Part shown: piece by piece, positions 39,336 to 51,349 of the stretch
Position numbering within the stretch: the stretch's first letter is position 1
Layout: each line of letters opens with the position of its first letter
DNA from: Wuchereria bancrofti
Taxonomy: Eukaryota; Nematoda; Chromadorea; Rhabditida; Onchocercidae
NCBI GenBank assembly: GCA_005281725.1
Contig: SSBO01000009.1
Span: 10,349,313 to 10,413,312 of the forward strand
DNA: 64,000 bases
Direction of reading: 5' to 3'
Position numbers and translations under genes: made by a program
Notes under the pieces: model-generated
Seen by the model: only the letters and a program-made list of their open reading frames with translations
The model's database searches: none
Told to the model about the DNA's origin: nothing

Positions 39336-42177
39336 CTATTGTTTTTGCAAGACGATATGACGTCGTCGCCTTAGGCAACAATTATTATTTTGCGAGCAAG
39401 GCATATAACCAATCGCGCAAGAACATCCATCAGATTGCTGTTGCATGCAATCTTTTAATGGTTTCAATTGTTGATATTGACCGGATGTTTGCTGCTCGAT
39501 GCATGATTTCATGCATGTTGGCTGACATTGCGGTACGCAATGGAATGGTTCCGCAGCCTGTAATCAATTATTAAATTTATAAACTTATAAATAATGAATG
39601 AGTGAATGAGTATAAATTGTTGAAATTGGAATATTTTATAGAAGAATTCATATACCTTACAATCCATACCGCATCCTTGTATTTTGTATTCCGGTGAGTG
39701 TTGCTTAATTGAAGATATTGGTTGCGGAATTTGCTGCGTAAAATTTATGCAGGAATGTTCACAATTTGCATTACATTCTTGCACACAGCGTGCATTATTT
39801 TTACACAATGATTGACATGATGGTAAGCAAGTTTTGGAACAAATTTGTCGTTGTTGTTCTAAACATTGTTGATCGCAAGCCGGTTGACATATTTGTGGAC
39901 AATGCGGTTGAAAATTATGCATCTGTATCTGTTGCTGTTTTTGCAAACAATCTGGCAAACAATCTGGCATACATGATGATAAGCATACGGTAGTAGATGA
40001 TGTTTCCGGTTGAAGTGCTTCGGTTGTTACCACAAGTGGTTTTTGTTGTTGCGTACATTCAGGATCACACATCGGTTGACAAGCTAATACGCAAGCTTGC
40101 TCTATACATGTTGGTTGACATTCCGGTTGACATTGTGCTACACATTGTTGTTGTTGTTGTTGTTGATCCTTTGTGACAAGGAAAACTTTCTTCTGCTGCT
40201 GTTCTATGCATTCTGGTAAACAAGCAGGTCTGCATGCTGCAACACAAGCTTGCTGTATACATTCTTGCAAACATTGCGGCATACATTGTTGTACACAATG
40301 AGTTTGAGGAAACGGTGGTGGTCGTAGTATTTGTGTCGATGATTTAATCGCTTCAGATTGAGGATAAAAGAATTGTGGTTGTGATTGTGGCGGAAACTGA
40401 GATGGTTGTGATTGTTGCTGCGCAAGAAGTATTACTTGATTTCGTAATTTTTGCATGCATTGTGGCTCGCACATCGGTTGACAAGCAGGTGGACAAGCTT
40501 GTTGAATACATTGCGATTCACAGGATGGCATGCAAATTGTCACGCAATGAGGTTGTTGCATTTTTACTGAAAATGGTGATTGTTGATTCGATGAAATAGC
40601 GGTAGACTGACTGCATGATGGCATATTTTGACACATTTTGCAGCAATTTCGATTGCTACACTGAGTTGGACAATTTGATTCGCAGTTGGATGATGGACAA
40701 GGTTGTGTTGGGAAGGGTAAAGAAGATTGACCTTGCGAAGGTATCATAGCAAATGGTAATTGTTTTGGAGTTTGTAGATTATAGGAAAATTCAGGTGGCA
40801 TGGCAAAAAATGATGGTTGAGGTTGTGATTGCGTGATAACAGGTTGCAAATAAGTTTGCATCTGATTTGGCTCGAACATTTTTACACATTGCGACTCACA
40901 GAACGGCATGCAAAATGCAATACACTGCAATAAGTTCGAAGATGAATTATTATTACAAAAAAAAAAAAAAAAGATCACTGAACATCTTTTCTTTCATATT
41001 ATTATTATTATTTTCTGTTCTAATTTAATAAAAATAATATTATTAAAGATTTAAAATTTATCCTAAATGATTGGATATCCTTCTTTGCATTACCTCAGTT
41101 TGTTGTTGTTGTTGTTGTTGATATTGAGTATTAAAGATAACTTGATTAATCATTTCTCGATTAAGACATTCTTGTGAACAATCAGGCATACATGAAGGCA
41201 TACAACGTATCCTTTGCTGTGGACAGTTGCAAGTTATCTGCAATTAAATTCTTAATTATTTCAGTTGTAAAAGATTTTAAAGATTTCATAATTACAGTAA
41301 AAGAAAAAAAAAACAAATCAAGGATCGAATACAAAGAAACGATTGTTAAGTGATTATCATTATCCGAAACAATTTTAGTGTCAATGGAGAGTAAAAAGAT
41401 ATGACATTAAATTTATGCTAATTTTGCAAATTCTAGCTTCAGATATTTTATTATAAGTTACACTGATTACATTGTGACGATAAAAGAATAATGATTCTAG
41501 TATAACACTGATAATGATAATCACAAAAGAGTGATAAATAATGATAAAATGATGATAATGATAAGAACAATTCTCTTTCTAAAGCATATCATTTTACTTA
41601 ATAGAATTAATTAATAAATGAAATGATAAGAAAAAAAATTATTTTAATTACATTATAATGAAGTGATTCACATCCACAATTCATGTACTGCTCATGCAAT
41701 GCTGCACAATTGCAATTTGAGTTTGCAACTGGTGCGCAACCACATTGATTTACCTGGATATTTGCACAGTCACATGATTTCACCTATAATTAGAAAATTT
41801 TTCAAAAAAAAAAAAAAAATCAGCAAAGAATGATGAGGTTAATTTCTGACCCTATTTTAATTTAGGCCTTTCATTTGCTAAAATTTGAAATCAGAACTAT
41901 ATTTGGATACTTAATTTCACTAATTTAATTAGTTTATTACTTAATGCTATTCTCTTTTCTATTAAATATAAGCTATAATTTAATGTTTAGGAAACTAAAT
42001 TTTAAATTTACTACCACAATAATTATTTACTATAATATAATAAAATAAATGAGATTAATAAAGAACAAACTTGTTCTAGTAAATTAATACAATTGCATTG
42101 TTTTTCTTGATGTACTACAGGTATTACTGGTTGCAAAGGGTACGGTGTGATCATTGGTACCACTGGTACCGGTTGTT

Positions 42178-42208
<31 letters not shown>

Positions 42209-43821
42209 TTGCAAACCACAACATGAAGACATTTGCATGCAGCATTGTCGCTTTGCTCTACTAATAAGTTTTGCCGCATTCTATAAATATAAATAATCTT
42301 AAATAAAAGTAAGAAAAGGGAATTTAAAAAATTAAAAAAAAATAAAATTAATGAATATTAGTAATTGCAAAAGTAATTTACAGTAGGGATTACTTTAACA
42401 TCTTTTCATTTTAAGATTACTTGAATTCTATCAATTTTTTAAAATTCCATCTTTACAACCTAATAAGTTATACTTTATAAAATTTAATTTTCAAAAATCA
42501 ATTTTAGAGAGAATGAAAAAACTGTAAAAATTAAAACTTTTTTTTAAAATCTTTAAAATCTTTTTTTCACTTAAACAAAAAATTTTGTAAATGTAGTTGG
42601 ATTTAAATTTTAAAAAAGTTTTCCATTTTCTTTTTCTTTTTTTTTTGAAAAAAAGGAAACAATTCATAACACTGGTTTTGGAATATCTAAAAAATTAATT
42701 TCAATTCACTTTCATACATTATAAAATTTTGCTTAGTTTAAATTCAAACAGTTTAATGTCATTGTGACTGGATCGGTTGGTTGTGCAATGTTACTTGCTG
42801 TGCTGTGCAAATATACTTTTCGTTGACTTAATCACGATCTAATTTCAGGTTAAACAAATAAACATTTGCTTACACGAAAATAACAAGTTACTGAGAAAAT
42901 AAACCGACAATTTCTTACATAATTGAAAAAAAAAAAATTTCAAAATATTTCTCAATTTATTCACTAGAATTTGAGTTATTCATTTGATATTTGAATCATT
43001 CACTTAGTATTTGATTCATTCATTGGTATGATAAAATAACTTTAAATTAACTTTACAGAAATATCTTCTTGCATAATTTAAATGATTTCAAAAGTATAAC
43101 TCAATTCATTTATTAGAATTTGAGTCAATCATTTAGTATTTAAATAATTCATTAATATAATAAAGTAACTGTTTTGATTTGTTACAAATTCGAAAATTTT
43201 GAAATATTTCTCAATTTATTCAATTAAAATTTAACTCATTCATTGAGTATCTGAATCATTTATTTAATATTTCAGTCATTCATTTAGTATTTCAACTATT
43301 CATTAGTATAATCAAATAACTATTTCAACCTGTTACAAACTTATTTTCAATCAAATTTTCAATTTAAAATCATCAATTTTAGTATATTCTCAACACTACA
43401 CTTTGTCTCTTACATTGATGTAAAATCCAGAAATGTATTTGTTAAATAAATTTTTAATTAAATTAAATTTTTGGTAAATTACAATAAAATTACATCCAGC
43501 TAGCAGCTATTAAACTTTGATTATATGTTGCTAATCCTATAATTACGTAATCTTACGCACAATAACGATTCTACGTGTAAAAAAACGTGATAAAACACAG
43601 TTTCAAATATAACAAAGTATTTTTGTGTAAGCCAAAAAGTACATTTATTTACCTCTTTCATTCTAGTAAAAAAAAAATTTAAGAATTAAAAAACTTTAAT
43701 TGAAATTGTCAAGTATTGAAAGAAAATTAATGCAACAAATAAAGCAAACCGTTTCAGCGGAAACTTTCAAAACACCAAATATGAGATACAATAAACAGTG
43801 AACCGTGAATCCGGAATTCAT
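39336..43821 (-). CDS. Secreted Cys/Gln-rich repeat protein, six exons, about 682 aa
   Basis: Exons in gene order: 43821-43750, 42280-42071, 41783-41652, 41237-41094, 40924-39656 and 39557-39336. All introns are phase 0. Exon 1 encodes a signal peptide ending near 'VSAET'. Residues 32-35 are RAKR, a furin-type site, followed by Cys pairs, 13 consecutive Gln (CAA/CAG) and a Pro/Val stretch. Exon 5 (423 codons) carries repeated modules with the spacing C-x3-C-x3-C-x3-C, for example 'CMPSCESQC', 'CPPACQPMCEPQC' and 'CVAACRPACLPEC', separated by Gln/Pro linkers. The last exon adds a Cys-rich end, an RRRR cluster and stops at 39336. Multiplied introns and modules at constant phase suggest growth by duplication. 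Similar Cys-rich repeat proteins are known in nematodes; an extracellular cross-linked matrix role (cuticle, eggshell or gland) is inference. No enzymatic motif is seen. Confidence 0.8.
42955..43320. repeat. Composite repeat in intron 1 of the Cys/Gln-rich gene
   Basis: An 18-20-base word, 'attcatttagtatttgaatc', recurs in clusters. The larger block 'aatatttctcaatttattca...tataataaagtaact' is itself repeated about three times at roughly 120-140-base spacing. Confidence 0.7.
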
Positions 43822-46795
43822 ACCTGATAATTTTTTCCGTAATAAGCATAACACATTTAAAAAAAAAAAAAAACGAGGTTGCATACAATGGACTTAAACT
43901 ATATCAGATTTAAAAAAAATTTTTTTCATTAAAAAAAACTTTTTCAGGTTAAAAAAAACTTTAAAAAATAGAAAAAACTTTTTTATTAAAAAAAAAAGAA
44001 GCGAAAAGCTAAAAATTACAAAATTTTTCATTTCATTTAAAAACAAAACTAATAGCTGTTCAAATTAATTTACTTGAAAATATTTTCAAACTAAAATTAT
44101 TGCTAAAAATGTGAGATTAAAAAAAATTTCAGATTTGCAAAAAAAAAAATTCAATTATTATTATTTTTTTTTGAATGGTAAAATAATTTGTTTTATAAGA
44201 AGTAAAAAATTTTAATAAGAAGCAAAAAAAAAGAAATTTAAAAAAATTTTTAAAACTTTAAAATTGTCTCATTTCACATATTAGCCATATAAAATAATCC
44301 ATATCAAAAGACCACTAATGCAAGTGATGTTAAAATGGACAAGAGAGAGAGAGAGAGGAAGTGAGAGCTTACAAAATTTAAATTCTCAAATGGACGATTG
44401 AATTCGTGTCCATCGTCTAAACTAAACTTTCAAAGCTATGCTACTACTACTGCAACTGCTACTACTTACATTACTAAATGCTAAAATACACTCTCTAAAC
44501 GGGTATTTGAATATTTATTTCTATTGGGAAGACAGTTTGACTTAATTCTTGTATTTATGCAAATAAACAAATTAAAATGTTGTATTTAACATTAAATTAG
44601 AAATATTTTATCGTATGTTGCCATAATTTTGATAAATTTTTAATTCCATAATTAAAATAATTTATGATTGATAAAAAAAAAAATTCTTTTTTTGATTGAT
44701 TGATAAAAAAAATCGATGATTGATGAAAAAAAAAAAAATTATATCAATTGCATTTTATATAATTTTAAGAATAAAATATGAATGAATTAAAGAATAACCG
44801 AGACTTTCTAAATGAATATTTTAAATTTTGTAATTTAATTTTATTAATTTTCATTTTTAAATAAAAAATTGAATATAAATTTTTTTTTTAACTTTTAGTT
44901 TTAAATTTATTAAAAAAAGTCATAGTTTTAAGTGTGAAAAAAATTTTTGAAATATTCACAAAAAGTATTTTTGGAAATGAAATTTTTTTGATTTACTTTT
45001 CGATGCAAAAAAAAAAAAAAAAAATGGAAAAAAAGTGAAAAAGAATATTTATTTCTCTGACATTTTATGCAAAAACGAATAATGTTTAACTGAGCGTATC
45101 AAACACATAAAGAAAGCATAACGTAAATACTATCATTCTTTAAATTTATAAATTTTAGCAACCTTGAAAATTTTAAAATGTATCACAAGGGACAAAAGGA
45201 CAAAAGATGAAAATTTGGCAATCAAATTGAATTTTAGTTTTTTTTTTTTTACAAAAAAATTTTACTTTTTCACGACATACATGAGTAATTTTATGTGACA
45301 CATCTTATTTTCCACTGATAATTTTTATATATTATATCTTTATCACTTTCAAAGATAAATTAAAATTATCACTTATCTTTATGTTATGTATAAAATTTTC
45401 GTGTACATTCTCTTCCTTCCTTATCACTTGAATTTTGATTTGTACTGATAACTTTTACATCTATCATTATACCATTATAATGATTGTAAAATTACGTTTT
45501 ATGATCATTTCATCTTCAGGGTAATCATTATTTTACAATCATTTCAACTTCGGGTAATCATTATTTCAATTTTCAAATTGTTGATGAGATTAAAATGCTT
45601 TCATCAATAAAAGAATGGAATAAAAATTTGAAAAATGTAAATTTTAGCAATTGCATAATTTTATATGAATCGTTTCACATATTTCACATATAAATATGTT
45701 AAGTCATTATTGTAAACTAAACTTTCATTATTCGATTTGTTTGACAATGTTATTAGTAGAATGACAACATTTTAAAGGTGTCAAATTTCCATCAATTTCC
45801 TTTCAGTAATATTAAATTTTATTATAATCATAAATTCATAAATCGTTTATCTTCGTAATTAGTATTGAAAATTATTAAGAATAGTTTTATCTTAAAATTA
45901 AAAATTATTTTTTTTTTAACCTACAAAACGTTCATTCATTAAATTTTTTGAATAACATCAAATCACTTTCATTGCATTTCCAAATGAAGAAGTTAAAAAA
46001 AAAGCAAAAAATAAATTGGTATAAGTATAGCATTAACAAAACAAACATCCATTTGTTTGTTTATTTGTTTTTCTTTTTCTTTGAAATTTAACACAGAAAA
46101 TCTAGTTTGATATTTGGCTATGGTGTTGTTAATGGTCAATTAGGCAAGATTAATTTTTGCAATTTGAAATGAAAAGTATAACCTATTCGTAGTGTTATTT
46201 TAAATTTTAATCAATTTTAAAATTAATAAGAATTAGTTTAAATATCATCTGAAATAACAATCAATATTTCTGCATAATTTATTTATTGCAACATTTAAAT
46301 ATGTCATATATGATACAAATAAATTTTAAAAACATTAAAAATGAGCTGAAAGTAATATTTTTATTTAACAAATGATAATTTACTATAGTAAAGTGTTTTG
46401 TACATTTAAAAATATCATAAAATCACATTTTTTTTTTGCAGTTTTTCCAATTTTTAGTATATTTGGAGGGAAATATAAAATTAAATTTTTTAAGATTGTA
46501 TGAATTGTCAACAAAAAGTAATTAATAATGCACTATTGAATTGATTATAGTAAATTCAACTTTCATTTGATAATATATTCCTACCAAAAAACTATTGATG
46601 GATTGTCATCTAATTGATAACAGCTAAATTAATTGGTACATGCAAATTAATTAATTAACTCAAAAATTTGATTTTTTTTCTTTATAACTGATTTTTTGTA
46701 ACTTTTTTTTATAATTAAATTTTTTCGAAACAAAAGAATTGTTTAGCTTTGAGTACTTTTTCTTTTTTGGAAGATATTAGATTAATAGTAATATT
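43822..46795. other. Intergenic region between two minus-strand genes
   Basis: The 3 kb contains long A and T runs, a short GA microsatellite (about 44341-44360), a 'ctactactactgcaactgctactact' patch near 44440-44470 and duplicated phrases near 45495-45565. No exon chain is seen on either strand. The left part should hold the promoter of the Cys/Gln-rich gene. Confidence 0.45.
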
Positions 46796-49700
46796 TTATT
46801 CTAATGTAAAATAGATAAATAATGATAAGAATGATGATAACAATTTAATCATTTTTTGACTTTGTTGACCACTTTTTTCAATTTGCTTTATCTGTTGAGG
46901 CTGAATTGTAATTGTTAAATTAGTTTGCTGCATGGTTGTTAAATTTTGTTTTGGTATCCTATAAGTAATTATTTCGGTACACGCTTGAGGCCACCTGAAA
47001 TTACTAATTTGTGATACATTCTTTCACTCAAATTTTTCAAAAAAAAATACTACTTAATTTTATTAGTAAATAACAACAACAAAGAAAGATTAACAGATAA
47101 ATTAGATTTGATAAAATAATATTTTCGTTTAAAATCATTTTATTCTATAAAATTTTATTCCATAATTTTGGTATTATTTGAAAATGCAATTANNNNNNNN
47201 NAAAAAAAAAAAAAAATACTACTTAATTTTATTAGTAAATAACAACAACAAAGAAAGATTAACAGATAAATTAGATTTGATAAAATAATATTTTCGTTTA
47301 AAATCATTTTATTCTATAAAATTTTATTCCATAATTTTGGTATTATTTGAAAATGCAATTACATTTTTGATATTTATCAAAGTAATGTATTAATTCGTAT
47401 ATCAGTAAATTAGTTTTTAAATTTTTAAGGTTTAAATTCTTGATATTATTAAAAAGCATAACAAACCTATTAACAACTGCTGTATCGAGTGATAATTTCT
47501 TCATGGATTTAAATGATTTCCTCGTTAGTGCAATTATTTTTTCAACTATGTGATAACCACAATCATGCGCAATTAATGGAACATCACAGTGCAATGAACA
47601 AAGAACATATCTAAGAGAAATGAATCATTCATCTATTAGAAATGAATGAACTAATAATAAATGAATCATCGATCTATATTATAAATTAATAAGCTAGAAG
47701 TAAATGAATCAATAACCTATTAGAAATCAATACGCTAGCAGTGAATATATCATTGACCTATTAGAAATCAATACGCCAGCAGTGAATATATCATTGACCT
47801 ATTAGAAATCAATACGCTAGCAGTAAATAAATCATTCACCTATTAGAAATCAATAAGGTAGCAGTGAATATATCATTGACCTATTAGAAATCAATACGCT
47901 AGTAGTGAATAAATCATTGACCTATTAGAAATCAATACGCTAGCAGTGAATATATCATTGACCTATTAGAAATCAATACGCTAGTAGTGAATAAATCATT
48001 GACCTATTAGAAATCAATACGCTAGCAGTGAATATATCATTGACCTATTAGAAATCAATACGCTAGCAGTGAATATATCATTGACCTATTAGAAATCAAT
48101 AAATTGGCAGTAAATGAATCATTGACGTATTAGAAATCAATAAGCTAGCAGTAAATGAATCATTCACCTATTAAAAATCAATAAGGTAGCAGTGAATATA
48201 TCATTGACCTATTAGAAATCAATACGCTAGCAGTAAATAAATCATTCACCTATTAGAAATCAATAAGGTAGCAGTGAATATATCATTGACCTATTAGAAA
48301 TCAATACGCTAGTAGTGAATAAATCATTGACCTATTAGAAATCAATACGCTAGCAGTGAATATATCATTGACCTATTAGAAATCAATACGCTAGCAGTGA
48401 ATATATCATTGACCTATTAGAAATCAATAAATTGGCAGTAAATGAATCATTGACGTATTAGAAATCAATAAGCTAGCAGTAAATGAATCATTCACCTATT
48501 AAAAATCAATAAGGTAGCAGTGAATATATCATTGACCTATTAGAAATCAATACGCTAGCAGTAAATAAATCATTCACCCATTAGAAATCAATAAGGTAGC
48601 AGTGAATATATCATTGACCTATTAGAAATCAATACGCTAGCAGTGAATATATCATTGACCTATTAGAAATCAATACGCTAGCAGTGAATATATCATTGAC
48701 CTATTAGAAATCAATAAATTGGCAGTAAATGAATCATTGACCTATTAGAAATCAATAAGCTAGCGGTAGATGAATCATTGACCTATTAGAAATCAATAAG
48801 GTAGCAGTGAATGAATCATTCACTTATTAGAAATCAATGAGTTAATAGTAAATGAATCAGTAAGTGAATCGTTCAGTTAATAGTACATGAATCATTAGAA
48901 ACCAATAAGTTAGCGGTAGATGAATCATTGAACTATTAGAAATCAATAAGCTAGCGGTAGATGAATCATTGACCTATTAGAAATCAATAAGTTAGCAGTA
49001 AATAAATCATTGGCCATTACTGTAATGGGTTGTAATAATCATTGTAATAGGTCAATGATTACAAATAAATGAATTAATCATTTAGTGATAGCCAAATTTA
49101 TCAAATCAAACAAATTAAGAAATTAAAATTGTTACTAGATTAATTGATTTATAGCTATAAGCTAAAAAGTAAAGTATATCATTTCGAGTAATACAATCAT
49201 AAATATTAATCTTATAACTTTATATAACTTCCATTTGTTATGTTGTCAACAATATTGTAGTAATAAAAAATTAAATAAAAAAATTTAAATAATAAAAATT
49301 AATTAAAATAACTTACTAATTTAAATAATCATTAAACTAACTTACTCGCATGATTCATTTAGGTAATTTTCGAGAATGGTTATATCACTATTGAGAATGA
49401 AATGTCGAAAATTTCGAGCTATAGAATGAAATGCTTCCTGATACGGTGTACAAATGCGCATGCAAAGTTGTCTTATTTGTGAATTCAATCCAGCTAAGCA
49501 TCCAAAATTTTCTTTGATATCTAAATTTAACAAATATTTTTCCCACAATTCATTTTTAAATGAATTGTGGGAAATTTTTTAGAAATATGAATTATTTAAT
49601 TCAATCAAATATAACATAATTATCTTCGGAAGCATTAATTAAATCTTTTTAAAATATTACAAATAGAGAGTGAATAATTTTGAACAATATTAGAAAAGAT

Positions 49701-51349
49701 AATAATTTAAATTTGAATTGTTAAACTGAATTTAGTAGTTTGAAAAAATTGAAAAGAGTGTCAGCTACAGATTGCCTATTAAAGATGTAAAGAGAGATGA
49801 ATACAAATACTTTTCCCACAATTTATTTAAAATTGAAATTAAAAAATATTTTAAATTCAATTATTTGTACCTTTAAAATTGTAAATGCATATCTGATTGA
49901 TAATTTCGGAATAACCCATCAAAATTTCTTGTGAATAACTGGGAATACACATTGAACAGCAATGTTCAAATTGATGAAATTCTCTGAAATAAAATATTAT
50001 CCAGAAAAAATAATCTGAAATATCGATTAATGACATCTCTGATTTATCATTTCATTTAATGAACAAATTTATTTCATTTTTTTAGATCTTATGAAAGAAT
50101 TTTTTGAATTTGAAAATTTTAATTAATAACCTTTTTTACTCAATTATTTTAGCAGTTATTTTATTCGAACTATTCGACAATTATTATTTATTATTATGAA
50201 TAAGTACCAAGAAAAAATTTTTAATTCTTAAAAAGATAAAATGAAAAACTAAAATATAAATTAATAAATGAAACGAATCATTTATTATTAGCAATAAGCA
50301 TACATTCATTTCCATGAAATTAATATTTCACTGGAAGAATTAAGTTTTCTTTTTTAGGATTGAGAAAAAAAAATATAATCATATTAAACTTCAAAGCCTG
50401 AATGTAAAATGCTGATTTTTAAATTAAAAGCATAAAATGCTAATTTAAATTAAAAAAATAGAAGCATAAAATAGGATTTAAAAAAATGAAAAAAAAAAAC
50501 AAAGTAATCATTAATGATAAATAGAACAATGTAATAGCAAAGTAAACAGAACAAAGTAATTAGTAGTAAGTCAATTTATAAAATTAAAACAATTTTCCTA
50601 CATTTTTACATCATAAATTTATTATTAATAATATAAGTAAAGAAACAAACTTGCAGAAATGTTGAAGAATGGTAGCATTTGACATTGCAAATAAGAAATT
50701 ATTATAATTAAAATTAATTAAATTTGACGTTTCATTTTTTCCAATTCTTCCAATTAAATCATTTATAAATTGTAGTGCACAATGACCACAGCATGTCTCC
50801 GCTTGATCATTTATATGTGAGCTATAAAAATTTCATATTTTTATTTTTTAAATAAAGCAATAATTTTATATTTCCCGAAAAATCTGATTTCATTTTATAT
50901 TTCTTAAAAATTTAATAATTTCATTTTATATTTCTCAAGAAATTTGACAATTTCATTTTATATTTCTCAAAAAACTTGATAATTTCATTTGACATTTCTT
51001 AAAAATTTAATAATTTCATTTTATATTTCCCAAAAAATTTGATAATTTCATTTTATATTTCTCAAGAAATTTCATTTTATATTAAAAATTTAATCATTAG
51101 ATAACTTCTTCTGTTTTATCTTTGCTTGTTTAAATTATGTGATAAGAACAGTACAAAATGAATAAAATTTGTTAAATTTTTTGTAAAGCATGAAATTTAA
51201 AATATCAAATTTTAATGTAATTTAAGAAAAAAAAAAAGTTACCTAGGTAAAGATGTTATATTTGATGTGCTTACTTTTTGACTTATAGCATTTTGTGAGT
51301 AATGCAATAGTAGTCTGATAAGATTTGACCATAGCAACAACAATTTCAT
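46796..51349 (-). CDS. Secreted multi-Cys nematode protein, possibly CPG4-like, six exons
   Basis: Exons in gene order: 51349-51243, 50821-50651, 49983-49871, 49520-49346, 47610-47363 and 46994-46796. An ATTCCAG acceptor lies about 24 bases before the ATG, which suggests spliced-leader addition. Exon 1 gives a signal peptide 'MKLLLLWSNLIRLLLHYS'. The mature part has paired cysteines spread over exons 2-5 ('ETCCGHC', 'EHCCSMC', 'CAGLNSQIRQLCMRIC'-type spacing, 'CSLHCDV', 'HDCGYH'), a pattern that reminds me of the nematode CPG4 (chondroitin proteoglycan 4) domain; this is unverified. The last exon has an open 65-codon frame ending in a hydrophobic tail after 'KSGQQSQKM', like a GPI signal. Exon 5 joins it out of frame by one base. 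As written, translation would stop at 46969 after 'CGLKRVPK'. One missing A in the A-run at 47364-47368, or an exon lost in the adjacent assembly gap, would restore the long frame. Confidence 0.6.
47047..47361. other. Assembly gap (9 N) flanked by a 146-bp duplication
   Basis: 47047-47192 is repeated at 47216-47361 with the Ns at 47193-47201 between the copies. The second copy runs into exon 5, and the first stops at its donor. The true intron is probably about 170 bases shorter, or holds sequence not assembled here. Confidence 0.85.
47620..49015. repeat. Intronic minisatellite of 41-bp units, over 30 copies, with higher-order structure
   Basis: The unit centres on 'cctattagaaatcaat', followed by 'acgctagcagtgaatatatc' or variants (aaggtagcagtg, aaattggcagta, aagctagcagta). 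Variant units recur in the same order, so blocks of ten and then eight monomers are repeated: the variant 'cagtaaataa' falls at 47821, 48231 and 48559, spaced 410 and 328 bases (10 and 8 units). It fills most of intron 4 and begins about ten bases from exon 5. Confidence 0.95.
49539..49574. repeat. Perfect 17-bp inverted repeat near a 3' splice site
   Basis: Arms 'tttcccacaattcattt' (49539-49555) and its exact complement (49558-49574) have only two bases between them. On the transcribed minus strand the hairpin sits about 18 bases before the exon-4 acceptor. A partial copy, 'tttcccacaatttattt', lies at 49812-49828. Confidence 0.9.
50865..51090. repeat. 33-bp tandem repeat in intron 1
   Basis: Six to seven copies of 'aatttcattttatatttctcaaaaaatttgat' with few changes fill the middle of the first intron of the multi-Cys gene. 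Confidence 0.9.

Noticed and set aside
40065..40599. Thr/Met-, His/Asn- and Val-rich frames on either strand
   Set aside because: They are shadow frames of the long Cys/Gln-rich exon 39656-40924.
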